Assembly (NCBI GenBank): GCA_020025425.1
Contig: JAHHSD010000074.1
Location: 1 to 5,316, forward strand
Origin: Oscillospiraceae bacterium
Lineage (GTDB): Bacteria; Bacillota; Clostridia; Oscillospirales; Oscillospiraceae
DNA: 5,316 nt
Reading direction: 5' to 3'
Both the position numbers and the translations under genes were made by a program. Under the pieces are notes generated by a model. That model had not been told where the DNA came from. It saw only the letters and a list, made by a program, of their open reading frames with translations, and ran no database searches. Each line of letters begins with the position of its first letter. Position 1 is the stretch's first letter. This document shows positions 1 through 5,316 of this stretch, piece by piece.

Positions 1-57
1 AACCGGCTATTCCGTCAGCCGGCGGCGGTGTCCCTGCTGCGTCCCCCCGTCCCCCCC

Positions 58-64
58 AAGGAGG
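58..64 (+). promoter_or_regulatory. Shine-Dalgarno site deciding the start of the first gene
   Basis: AAGGAGG is a full match to the anti-SD core and lies 5 nt before GTG 70 and 8 nt before GTG 73. It is the only good SD upstream of the hydrophobic segment, so it favours these starts over GTG 28. The caveat is that the same bases read in frame as Lys-Glu-Asp, so the match could be coding sequence of a longer protein. Confidence 0.55.
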
Positions 65-69
65 ACCTG

Positions 70-972
70 GTGGTGCAGAAGCTCTTTGTCCTGGTCATCC
101 TGATCCCTGTGCTGCTCATCTTCCTGGTCCTGATCGGCAGCTTTGTCTTTTCCGGCAGCGGCGGTGTTATGGGTACTGTTGCCACAAGCACAGAGCAGTT
201 TTTTACAGACCCTGAGCAGTCCCAGGAGAAAAAGGACAGGATCCGCAGCTGGCTGGACCAGGAGTCCCAGCCCGGCCAAGCCTCCGCCCTGCTCTACACC
301 TATGAGGATTACGGCGTGGAAACCAGCTTTGCCCTGGTCCATGTCCCCGGCGCTCAGCTGGACGTTCAGGCTGGGATCGACCGCTCCGACGGCCCCTTCG
401 GCACCAAGGTCACAGTCCACATGAAGCACACACCGGACAAACCCGACAGTCTGGTCTGCATCCAGACTGACAGTAACCGCCTCAATATCTGGGTGACCTT
501 AGATGGGAAAAAGATCCCCTGCAAAACCACCCAGGTGGACTTCAACCCCACCGTCATCCCCGACGATACTTCCGAGACTGATGGCCTGCCCACTCCGGAC
601 GCCGAGGAGGCCCTGGTGGTCCCTGAGTGGATCCAGGTCATCAAACTGGAGGACAACCGCAATGTGGGCGTGGTCACCCTGGACTCTGACTGGGAAAAAC
701 AGGCCATCCTGGCGGAGCTGGACAACGCCCCCTACCTCAATGCGGACCACCCTGTTTACAGGGGCTACGACTTCAAGGACGGCTTCACCGTCAACGTCCA
801 GTACCAGGTCCGCGAGGGCCTGGAATACCACCCGGAGATGGTATCCTGCCTGGTGATGAAGCAGAATGATGAATATTTTATCGTCGATCCCGACCGGCCC
901 GACCAGGGGCGGATCATGCGCCAATCCAACGAGGCCTTCTATCAGCTGCTGGAGACCCTGACGTTCCAGTAA
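70..972 (+). CDS. Hypothetical membrane-anchored or secreted protein (start uncertain)
   Basis: I do not recognise the family. From GTG at 70 the protein has 300 residues. A very hydrophobic stretch at about residues 4-27 (LFVLVILIPVLLIFLVLIG) follows a short N-terminus with one lysine, and fits a signal anchor or uncleaved signal peptide. There is no lipobox cysteine. The remaining ~270 residues are hydrophilic and acidic, with Asp/Glu/Thr-rich linkers (around DDTSETDGLPTPDAEE) and three cysteines (about residues 130, 151 and 260), so they probably lie outside the membrane. The start is chosen because AAGGAGG at 58-64 sits 5 nt before GTG 70 and 8 nt before GTG 73. GTG 28 is also in frame but lacks an SD, and the frame is open to base 1, so a longer protein beginning outside the window is possible (extra residues would include PPVPPKED). 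The gene ends 6 bp before a shared terminator, and its convergent neighbour gives no functional clue. The coding call is solid; the function is unknown. Confidence 0.8.
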   Translation: MVQKLFVLVILIPVLLIFLVLIGSFVFSGSGGVMGTVATSTEQFFTDPEQSQEKKDRIRSWLDQESQPGQASALLYTYEDYGVETSFALVHVPGAQLDVQAGIDRSDGPFGTKVTVHMKHTPDKPDSLVCIQTDSNRLNIWVTLDGKKIPCKTTQVDFNPTVIPDDTSETDGLPTPDAEEALVVPEWIQVIKLEDNRNVGVVTLDSDWEKQAILAELDNAPYLNADHPVYRGYDFKDGFTVNVQYQVREGLEYHPEMVSCLVMKQNDEYFIVDPDRPDQGRIMRQSNEAFYQLLETLTFQ

Positions 973-978
973 GACCAT

Positions 979-1017
979 AAAAAAGGTGCGCTGTTCTGAG
1001 GAACAGCGCACCTTTTT
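979..1017. terminator. Bidirectional intrinsic terminator between convergent genes
   Basis: A perfect 12-bp stem, GGTGCGCTGTTC (985-996) with GAACAGCGCACC (1001-1012), closes a 4-nt loop (TGAG). Six A residues (979-984) precede it and five T residues (1013-1017) follow, so both strands present a GC-rich hairpin followed by a U tract. The plus-strand gene stops at 972. The minus-strand acyltransferase stop codon (1016-1018) overlaps the T run, so the hairpin begins immediately after translation ends on that side. Confidence 0.93.
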
Positions 1018-2065
1018 ATCCCAATAGACCCCGAAGCGGCTTCCAGGCGGTTCCTATCTTGTGGTACAGCCAATACAGCACAAAGGGGACGGTATAGCAG
1101 ACCACAGCCCGAGCCGCCAGCAGGGGAAACAGTCCGGTCACCCCATGCCTCTGCAAACAGCCCGTGATCAGTGTCAAAAACAGGCAGTGAGACAGATATA
1201 CGAAAAAAGAACTCACATAGATCCTGTCCAGGGCGTGTCCAGGCCAGCCCAGGCGCTCCTGTCCCCGCAGGCACAGAGCATGGAGCATCAGAATGGACAT
1301 CAGGTCCCCGGCCAGCTTGACGTCGTTCAGATCAAAAATCCAAATTCCTCTGGCATACCCCAGATAGCTTAAGCCGGCACACAGGATCAGAAGGGCCGCT
1401 CCAAGGGGCAAGCCCCCCTTCTGCCTCAGGCTTTCCGCCATCCGATCATACGTCTGACCCACATACAGGCCCAGCACCCAAAAAATCAGATAGGTGGCAA
1501 ACAGCCGGTCTGTATAGGGGAACCCAATCTCAAGCCGCTCCAGCAGCTGGGGGAATTGATGCATACACATCGTGACCAACAGCGCCGCACATAGGCCCAG
1601 CCAGGCCGGGACCCGGCGGAACATCCACACCCACAGGGGCATCAGGATGTAAAACTGCATCACGATTACAATGTAGTAGAAGGGAGAGGAGAGATTCCCC
1701 GCCAGCAGACAGGAAAGGAACTCCTTCCATTCTCCTCTCACATAGCCGATGCAGTAAAAGGCGGCATAGTACAAAATCACCCACAGCACATAGGGCAGAT
1801 AAATCTTTTTCAGTCTTTGGCGCAGGTAACGGACATATTCCCTCCACCTGATCTGTCTGTGCCCAAACTGGCCGGCCAGCTTGACCCCTCCTGTGTACAG
1901 GAACATGGGCACCACAAAGGCGGACAGCCGCCAAGGGAAATAGATGACCGCAGCCTGCCAGGAGCCGTGCTCCGCCGATGAAATCCCAAGGGAGAGCACA
2001 TGAATCAGAATCACCAGCAGGCAGGCAATGGCATTCATGTGGTCCAGTTCCCGTTTTCGACTCAT
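1016..2065 (-). CDS. Acyltransferase-3 family multi-pass membrane protein
   Basis: This 349-residue integral membrane protein resembles the acyltransferase 3 family (Pfam Acyl_transf_3; OatA/WecH/OafB relatives), which moves acyl groups across the membrane onto extracytoplasmic sugars. Features supporting this are a short charged N-terminus (MSRKRELDHMN), a first membrane helix containing His22 (ACLLVILIHVLS), a second helix with the VPMFLYTGG signature (residues 52-60), a basic loop followed by RLKKIYLPYVLW (84-95), and about ten hydrophobic segments to the C-terminus. Length fits a stand-alone AT3 protein with no SGNH domain. His22 matches the family's conserved His, but the Arg expected 11 residues before it is Asn11, so this may be a divergent subgroup. 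The ATG at 2065 is preceded by GGAAGAAG (2081-2074) and its own consensus promoter. No glycan biosynthesis genes adjoin it, so the substrate cannot be assigned. The gene looks less GC-rich than feoB. Confidence 0.9.
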   Translation of the reverse strand: MSRKRELDHMNAIACLLVILIHVLSLGISSAEHGSWQAAVIYFPWRLSAFVVPMFLYTGGVKLAGQFGHRQIRWREYVRYLRQRLKKIYLPYVLWVILYYAAFYCIGYVRGEWKEFLSCLLAGNLSSPFYYIVIVMQFYILMPLWVWMFRRVPAWLGLCAALLVTMCMHQFPQLLERLEIGFPYTDRLFATYLIFWVLGLYVGQTYDRMAESLRQKGGLPLGAALLILCAGLSYLGYARGIWIFDLNDVKLAGDLMSILMLHALCLRGQERLGWPGHALDRIYVSSFFVYLSHCLFLTLITGCLQRHGVTGLFPLLAARAVVCYTVPFVLYWLYHKIGTAWKPLRGLLG

Positions 2066-2073
2066 AGTATCAT

Positions 2074-2081
2074 CTTCTTCC
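2074..2081 (-). promoter_or_regulatory. Ribosome binding site of the acyltransferase gene
   Basis: The minus strand reads GGAAGAAG ending 8 nt before the ATG at 2065. It is a partial match to the anti-SD sequence and supports that start. A second ATG at 2073-2071 overlaps the end of the site but is out of frame. Confidence 0.6.
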
Positions 2082-2099
2082 GTATATTTCCTTTTTTCG

Positions 2100-2128
2100 A
2101 TTATACTGCCCTATCTTCTCCCTGTCAA
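2100..2128 (-). promoter_or_regulatory. Perfect-consensus sigma-A/sigma-70 promoter for the acyltransferase gene
   Basis: Read on the minus strand, TTGACA (2128-2123) and TATAAT (2105-2100) are separated by exactly 17 bp (2122-2106). All 12 hexamer positions match the housekeeping consensus. The expected transcription start is near 2093, inside a run of six A (minus strand 2097-2092), which would give a leader of about 28 nt before the ATG at 2065. The -35 box begins 7 bp after the feoB stop codon, so the acyltransferase gene can be expressed independently of feoAB. Confidence 0.9.
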
Positions 2129-2135
2129 TCGAGGG

Positions 2136-4280
2136 TCACATCCCAAACAGCCGCACCACACCGGTAAACAGCATGCACAGCACCACACCCGCCGCCGTGG
2201 GCAGGGCCGCAGACAGCGCCGTCCACTTCCAGCTCCCCGTCTCCTTGCGGATGGTGAGCAGGGTGGTGGCGCAGGGCCAGTGGAACAGGGAGAAGAGCAT
2301 GGTGCTCACTGCCGTGGCCCAGGTCCAGCCGTTGGCCAGGAACAGCTCCCGCATCTGATGGATGCTGTCCAGCTCCAGGATGCTCCCCTGGGCCAGATAG
2401 GTCATAATGATGATGGGCAGGACGATCTCATTGGCGGGCAGGCCCAGGATGAAGCCCAGCAGGATTACCCCGTCCAGCCCCATCAGCCCGGCCAGGGGGT
2501 CGAGGAAATCAGCGCAGCGCTGGAGCAGGCTGATCCCGCCGGGGCTGAGATTGGCCAGCACCCAGATCACCAGTCCCGCCGGGGCGGCCACCACCACGGC
2601 CCGCCCCAGGACGAACAGAGTCCGGTCAAAAATGGAGCGCACCAGCACCCGGCCGATCTGGGGCCGCCGGTAGGGGGGCATCTCCAGGGTGAAGGAGGAG
2701 GGCACCCCCTTCAGCACCGTCCGGCTCAAAATCCCGGTCACGGCAAAGGTGGCCCCCACCCCCAGCAGGATCATCCCGGTGAGCAGCAGGGCCGACCAGA
2801 TGGACGCCCCCAGTCCCCCGGCCGTCCCCACAAAAAACATGGCGATCAGAGCGATCAGGGTGGGAAACCGGCCGTTGCAGGGGACGAAGCTGTTGGTCAG
2901 GATGGCCAGCAGCCGCTCCCGGGGGGAGTCGATGATCCGGCAGCCGATGACCCCGGCGGCGTTGCAGCCGAAGCCCATGCACATGCACAGGGCCTGTTTG
3001 CCGCAGGCCCTGCACCGCTGGAAGGGTTTATCCAGGTTATAGGCCACACGGGGCAGGTAGCCCGCGTCCTCCAGCAGGGTAAACAGGGGGAAAAAGATGG
3101 CCATGGGGGGCAGCATCACCGACACCACCCAGGCCAGCACCCGGTAGACCCCCAGCACCAGGGCTCCATGGAGCCAATCGGGGGCGTGGAGCCAGACAAA
3201 GAGCTGGGTCAGTCTGTCCTGGACCCAAAAGAGGCCGTCGGCCAGCAGCTGGGAGGGGTAGTTGGCCCCGGTGATGGTCAGCCAGAACACGCAGGCCAGC
3301 AGCAGGAGCATCACCGGGTACCCGGTGCGCCGGCTTGTGAGCAGGCGGTCCAGCTTCCGGTCCCGGTCGGCGTACCGCCGGTCCTGGCAGACCACCGCCC
3401 CCCGGCAGACCCGCTCCGCCCGGCCCACCAGGGTCTCCACCACCAGGTCCTGGAACCGGCCGCGGTCGATGCCCTGCCCGGCCAGCTCGGCTCGGGCCTC
3501 CTCCACCGCCGCCAGCACCTCCGGGTCGGTGAGAAATTCCGGTCCCAGGCAGCCGGCCAGCTCTCCGTTCAGGGAGCGGTCCCCCTCCAGCATCCGCAGG
3601 GCCAGCCACCGGCTGGGCAGCTTTCCCCCTGACTTTTCCACCAAAAGGGGCTCCAATGTGGAAATTGCGTCCTCGATGGGCTGGGGATAGGGGATGGTCA
3701 GCGGCTCCCGCTGCCCCCGGGTGCAGACCTGCTCCATGGCCGCCTTCAGCCTGCCCAGGCCCTCGCCCTCCCGGGCGGTGGTCCCCACCACCGGCACGCC
3801 CAGCCGCTGGGACAGCAGCTCCAGGTCCACCTTGATGTGCTTCCGCTCGGCCTCATCCATCAGGTTGACGCACACCACCACGTTGGGCGACATCTCCATG
3901 GTCTGGAGCACCAGGTTGAGGTTGCGCTCCAGACAGGTGGCGTCACAGACCACCACCACCCCGTCGGGATGGCCGAAGCAGATAAAATTCCGGGCGATCT
4001 CCTCCTCGGTGGAGTGGGCCATCAGGGAGTAGGTCCCGGGCAGGTCCACCATGATGTACACCCCGGCCGGCGTCAGGCAGCAGCCCTGGGCGCAGGCCAC
4101 CGTCTTGCCCGGCCAGTTTCCGGTGTGCTGGTCCATGCCGGTCAGGGCGTTAAAGACGGTGCTCTTGCCCACGTTGGGATTGCCCGCCAGGGCAAACACC
4201 CGGTCCCCCGCCCACCTGCGCTGAATCACCAGGCCGGGATCTGCCGCGCCCAGCCCTGTGGAGCTCTTGGTCAGGCCCAT
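2136..4280 (-). CDS. feoB: Ferrous iron transport protein B (GTPase-coupled Fe(II) transporter)
   Basis: FeoB is the inner-membrane transporter that imports Fe(II), coupled to its cytosolic G domain. From ATG 4280 the protein has 714 residues, slightly shorter than the 773-residue E. coli protein. The G domain shows G1 GNPNVGKST (33-41), G2 region NWPGKTV (55-61), G3 DLPG (79-82), G4 NLMD (139-142) and a G5-like TTAREGEG (167-174). A helical insert follows to about residue 315. The membrane part begins near 321 and contains the first Gate motif GFGCNAAGVIGCR (436-448) with Cys439, then FVPCNGRFPTL (465-475), and the second Gate motif ending WPCATTLLTIRKETGSWKW (668-686). About 28 residues precede the G domain core, longer than in the E. 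coli protein. The start is fixed by the SD AGGGGGGAG at 4293-4285; the frame runs open further upstream only across feoA. It overlaps the feoA stop by 10 bp. No feoC or terminator follows before the next promoter. Confidence 0.97.
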   Translation of the reverse strand: MGLTKSSTGLGAADPGLVIQRRWAGDRVFALAGNPNVGKSTVFNALTGMDQHTGNWPGKTVACAQGCCLTPAGVYIMVDLPGTYSLMAHSTEEEIARNFICFGHPDGVVVVCDATCLERNLNLVLQTMEMSPNVVVCVNLMDEAERKHIKVDLELLSQRLGVPVVGTTAREGEGLGRLKAAMEQVCTRGQREPLTIPYPQPIEDAISTLEPLLVEKSGGKLPSRWLALRMLEGDRSLNGELAGCLGPEFLTDPEVLAAVEEARAELAGQGIDRGRFQDLVVETLVGRAERVCRGAVVCQDRRYADRDRKLDRLLTSRRTGYPVMLLLLACVFWLTITGANYPSQLLADGLFWVQDRLTQLFVWLHAPDWLHGALVLGVYRVLAWVVSVMLPPMAIFFPLFTLLEDAGYLPRVAYNLDKPFQRCRACGKQALCMCMGFGCNAAGVIGCRIIDSPRERLLAILTNSFVPCNGRFPTLIALIAMFFVGTAGGLGASIWSALLLTGMILLGVGATFAVTGILSRTVLKGVPSSFTLEMPPYRRPQIGRVLVRSIFDRTLFVLGRAVVVAAPAGLVIWVLANLSPGGISLLQRCADFLDPLAGLMGLDGVILLGFILGLPANEIVLPIIIMTYLAQGSILELDSIHQMRELFLANGWTWATAVSTMLFSLFHWPCATTLLTIRKETGSWKWTALSAALPTAAGVVLCMLFTGVVRLFGM

Positions 4281-4531
4281 GCGGCTCCCCCCTTTCGGAC
4301 ATTCCGGACCAAAATGTCCGCGCTGTCCTCCCGCCGGATGGCAAAGACCGCCCCCCGGATCCGATAGGCCGAGGGGTCGCCCCCCGGGCTCCTGCCCAGG
4401 CACTCCACCCAGGTTCCCTCCACCAGTCCGATATCCAGCAGCCTGCGCCGCATCCGTCCGGTGGAGCGCAGACCGCACACCTGTGCGCCCCAGCCCGGCT
4501 GGACGGCGTCCAGGCCAATATAGTCACTCAT
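4271..4531 (-). CDS. feoA: Ferrous iron transport protein A
   Basis: FeoA is a small cytosolic SH3-like protein required for full FeoB activity, thought to contact FeoB at the membrane. This one has 86 residues, within the usual 75-90. The family pattern is clear: RMRRRLLDIGLVEGTWVECL (26-45), where FeoA proteins carry an R-LL-hydrophobic-G-hydrophobic-x-x-G signature, then a loop with GDP (51-53) and the closing strands YRIRGAVFAIRREDSADILV (56-75), matching the family's R-G-x-x-(hydrophobic)-R-x-x-x-A ending. The ATG at 4531 has AAGGGAG (4546-4540) 8 nt upstream; another ATG at 4539 is out of frame. Its stop codon (4273-4271) lies inside feoB, overlapping by 10 bp. The 132-bp gap upstream holds the metG terminator and a foldable leader, and I find no convincing promoter there, so how the operon is started is open. 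Confidence 0.95.
   Translation of the reverse strand: MSDYIGLDAVQPGWGAQVCGLRSTGRMRRRLLDIGLVEGTWVECLGRSPGGDPSAYRIRGAVFAIRREDSADILVRNVRKGGAAWA
4285..4293 (-). promoter_or_regulatory. Ribosome binding site of feoB, inside feoA
   Basis: The minus strand reads AGGGGGGAG ending 4 nt before ATG 4280. It lies within the last codons of feoA, which implies coupled translation of the two genes. It selects ATG 4280 over any longer reading of the feoB frame, whose upstream part merely overlies feoA. Confidence 0.7.
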
Positions 4532-4541
4532 CTTCCCATCT

Positions 4542-4597
4542 CCCTTGTCTCAGCATCGGGACCCAGCGGCCCCGTCATCATGCTATTCCCACAAGGG
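4542..4597 (-). promoter_or_regulatory. Structured feoA leader that can cover the ribosome binding site
   Basis: On the minus strand, CCCTTGT (4597-4591) is complementary to ACAAGGG (4548-4542). Nested inside, AGCAT (4584-4580) pairs with ATGCT (4556-4552) and CGGG (4574-4571) with CCCG (4560-4557), across a 5-nt bulge and closing a 10-nt loop. The outer stem includes AAGGG of the feoA SD (AAGGGAG, 4546-4540), so the folded RNA would hide it. The complementarity is seen directly. That it regulates feoA translation is inference, and it matches no riboswitch class I can recognise. It might instead be a DNA operator or chance pairing. Confidence 0.4.
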
Positions 4598-4652
4598 GGC
4601 GGAAGTGATAAAAAACCGGTGTACCTTTCCAGGTACACCGGTTCCTTGTCTC
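4543..4652 (-). repeat. 9-bp direct repeat flanking the metG terminator
   Basis: CCTTGTCTC occurs on the plus strand at 4543-4551 and again at 4644-4652; on the minus strand both read GAGACAAGG. The copies flank the metG terminator. The downstream copy (in transcription direction) overlaps the feoA SD. Both can pair with CCTTGT at minus strand 4596-4591. Short enough to be chance. Confidence 0.4.
4611..4643 (-). terminator. Intrinsic terminator of metG
   Basis: A perfect 13-bp stem, AACCGGTGTACCT (minus strand 4643-4631) with AGGTACACCGGTT (4626-4614), closes a 4-nt loop. On the minus strand it runs into TTTTT (4615-4611). It starts 20 bp after the metG stop codon. No T run follows on the plus strand, so it acts in one direction. 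It separates metG from feoA. Confidence 0.93.
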
Positions 4653-4663
4653 TTATTGCGCGC

Positions 4664-5316
4664 TCAGCACATCTTGGCGCCGGCGGGGATCTTGTCGTCC
4701 AGCATGACCAGATTCAGGACCTCCTCGCCGTGCTCGGTATGGACGGTGGAGATCAGCATGCCGCAGGACTGCTGACCCATCATCTTGCGGGGGGGCAGGT
4801 TGACGATGGCCAGCAGGGTCTTGCCCACCAGGTCCTCGGGCTTATACCACTTGGCAATGCCGGAGAGGATCTGCCGGTCCTCGCCGGTGCCGTCGTCCAG
4901 GGTGAACTTCAGCAGCTTCTCACTCTTCTTCACGTTCTCGCAGGCCTTGACCTTGACGGCCCGGAAATCGGACTTGCAGAAGGTGTCAAAGTCCACGCTC
5001 TCGGTGAGCTGGGGCTCCAGCTCCAGGGCGGGCAGGGCGGCCTTTTTGGACTCCTCGGCGATCTGGTCCAGGATGGCCAGCTCCTTCTCCACGTCCACCC
5101 GGGGGAACAGGTTCTCGCCCCGGACCACGGTGACGTTGTGGGGGAGGGCACCGTAAGCGGCCACGCTGTCCCAGGTGCGCAGCTCCTGGGCGGCGCCGAT
5201 CTGATCCAGGATCTTGGCGGCGGACTCGGGGATGAAGGGGGTCAGCAGCACAGCGGACACCCGCAGGGCCTCCAGCAGGTTGTACATGACCCGGGCCAGA
5301 CGGGGGCCGTTGGCCT
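4664..5316 (-). CDS. metG: Methionyl-tRNA synthetase, C-terminal part (cut by the window edge)
   Basis: MetRS charges tRNA-Met with methionine in the cytosol. Only the last 216 codons are visible; the frame is open through base 5315, so the catalytic Rossmann domain with its HIGH-like and KMSKS motifs lies outside the window. The visible part begins in the helical anticodon-binding domain (RVMYNLLEALRVSAVLLTPF, then PESAAKILDQIG). It continues through the family's LFPRVD segment (fragment residues 69-74) and a charged linker. It ends with a Trbp111-type OB-fold tRNA-binding and dimerisation domain (about 108-216): FCKSDFRAVKVKACENVKKS, then KLLKF, RQILSGIAKWYKPEDLVGK, NLPPRKMMG and SCGMLIS. 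That OB domain is typical of longer bacterial MetRS. The ATG at 5287 is internal, not a start. The protein ends in Lys-Met-Cys, and the gene is followed directly by a strong terminator. Confidence 0.96.
   Translation of the reverse strand, partial: ANGPRLARVMYNLLEALRVSAVLLTPFIPESAAKILDQIGAAQELRTWDSVAAYGALPHNVTVVRGENLFPRVDVEKELAILDQIAEESKKAALPALELEPQLTESVDFDTFCKSDFRAVKVKACENVKKSEKLLKFTLDDGTGEDRQILSGIAKWYKPEDLVGKTLLAIVNLPPRKMMGQQSCGMLISTVHTEHGEEVLNLVMLDDKIPAGAKMC

Noticed and set aside
499..1011. Minus-strand 170-codon frame opposite the first gene
   Set aside because: It crosses the terminator hairpin, lacks an SD I can see and mirrors the codon bias of the plus-strand gene.
2066..2135. Terminator after feoB
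   Set aside because: The only inverted matches are short (CCCT/AGGG, CGATT/AATCG) with no GC stem followed by a T run, so I cannot call one. feoB transcripts may read into the acyltransferase gene.
3037..3609. Gly/Pro-rich minus-strand frame within feoB
   Set aside because: It is an out-of-frame shadow of feoB with very biased composition.
2028..3632. Long plus-strand open frame of 534 codons opposite feoB
   Set aside because: Its product is a low-complexity Gln/His/Gly/Pro-rich chain with no fold-like pattern, it is exactly antisense to well-conserved feoB codons, and it starts inside the acyltransferase gene. It results from high GC codon bias.
4281..4478. Extension of the feoB frame upstream to 4478 (780 residues)
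   Set aside because: The extra 66 residues overlie feoA in another frame and do not resemble FeoB. The SD at 4293-4285 supports ATG 4280.
4540..4610. Known metal riboswitch (such as NiCo) upstream of feoA
   Set aside because: The leader is too short and its helices form a simple nested stem, not the four-way junction of that class. I could not place any conserved core I know.
4532..4663. Fur or DtxR/IdeR operator at feoA
   Set aside because: No AT-rich Fur-like dyad or TTAGGT-type palindrome is present. The only dyad is the GC-containing leader stem already described.
5285..5287. ATG at 5287 as the start of a small tRNA-binding protein
   Set aside because: The frame continues upstream to the window edge with MetRS-like residues (RLARV before the Met), so this is an internal methionine of MetRS.

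Overview
The window is 5.3 kb of GC-rich bacterial DNA with short intergenic gaps. The FeoB subtype, the MetRS with a C-terminal OB-fold domain and the purine-rich Shine-Dalgarno sites suggest a high-GC member of the Bacillota, most likely Oscillospiraceae (Flavonifractor/Lawsonibacter/Oscillibacter-like). That placement is inference, since no rRNA or other taxonomic marker is present.

Layout, left to right. (1) A plus-strand gene ending at 972 encodes an unrecognised protein with one N-terminal membrane segment and about 270 residues predicted outside the membrane. Its frame stays open to the window edge, but a strong ribosome binding site points to a start at 70 or 73. (2) A compact hairpin at 979-1017, flanked by A and T runs, works as a terminator in both directions between this gene and the convergent gene that follows. 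(3) A minus-strand gene at 1016-2065 encodes a multi-pass acyltransferase-3 family membrane protein. It has its own perfect-consensus promoter (TTGACA, 17 bp, TATAAT) in the 70-bp gap after feoB. (4) feoA and feoB are on the minus strand, overlap by 10 bp and form a ferrous iron uptake operon. (5) The last gene, cut by the right edge, is the 3' part of metG (methionyl-tRNA synthetase), followed by a strong hairpin terminator.

The feo genes work together: FeoB is the GTPase-coupled inner-membrane Fe(II) transporter and FeoA its small cytosolic SH3-like partner. The metG, acyltransferase and unknown genes show no functional link to iron uptake. The least ordinary structure is the short feoA leader, which can fold into a nested hairpin whose outer stem covers the feoA ribosome binding site. 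A second copy of the SD-side strand lies just upstream of the metG terminator and could compete for the same partner. I see no mobile element, CRISPR array, tRNA or rRNA, and no convincing new multi-gene system. Most of the window is ordinary housekeeping and accessory content.
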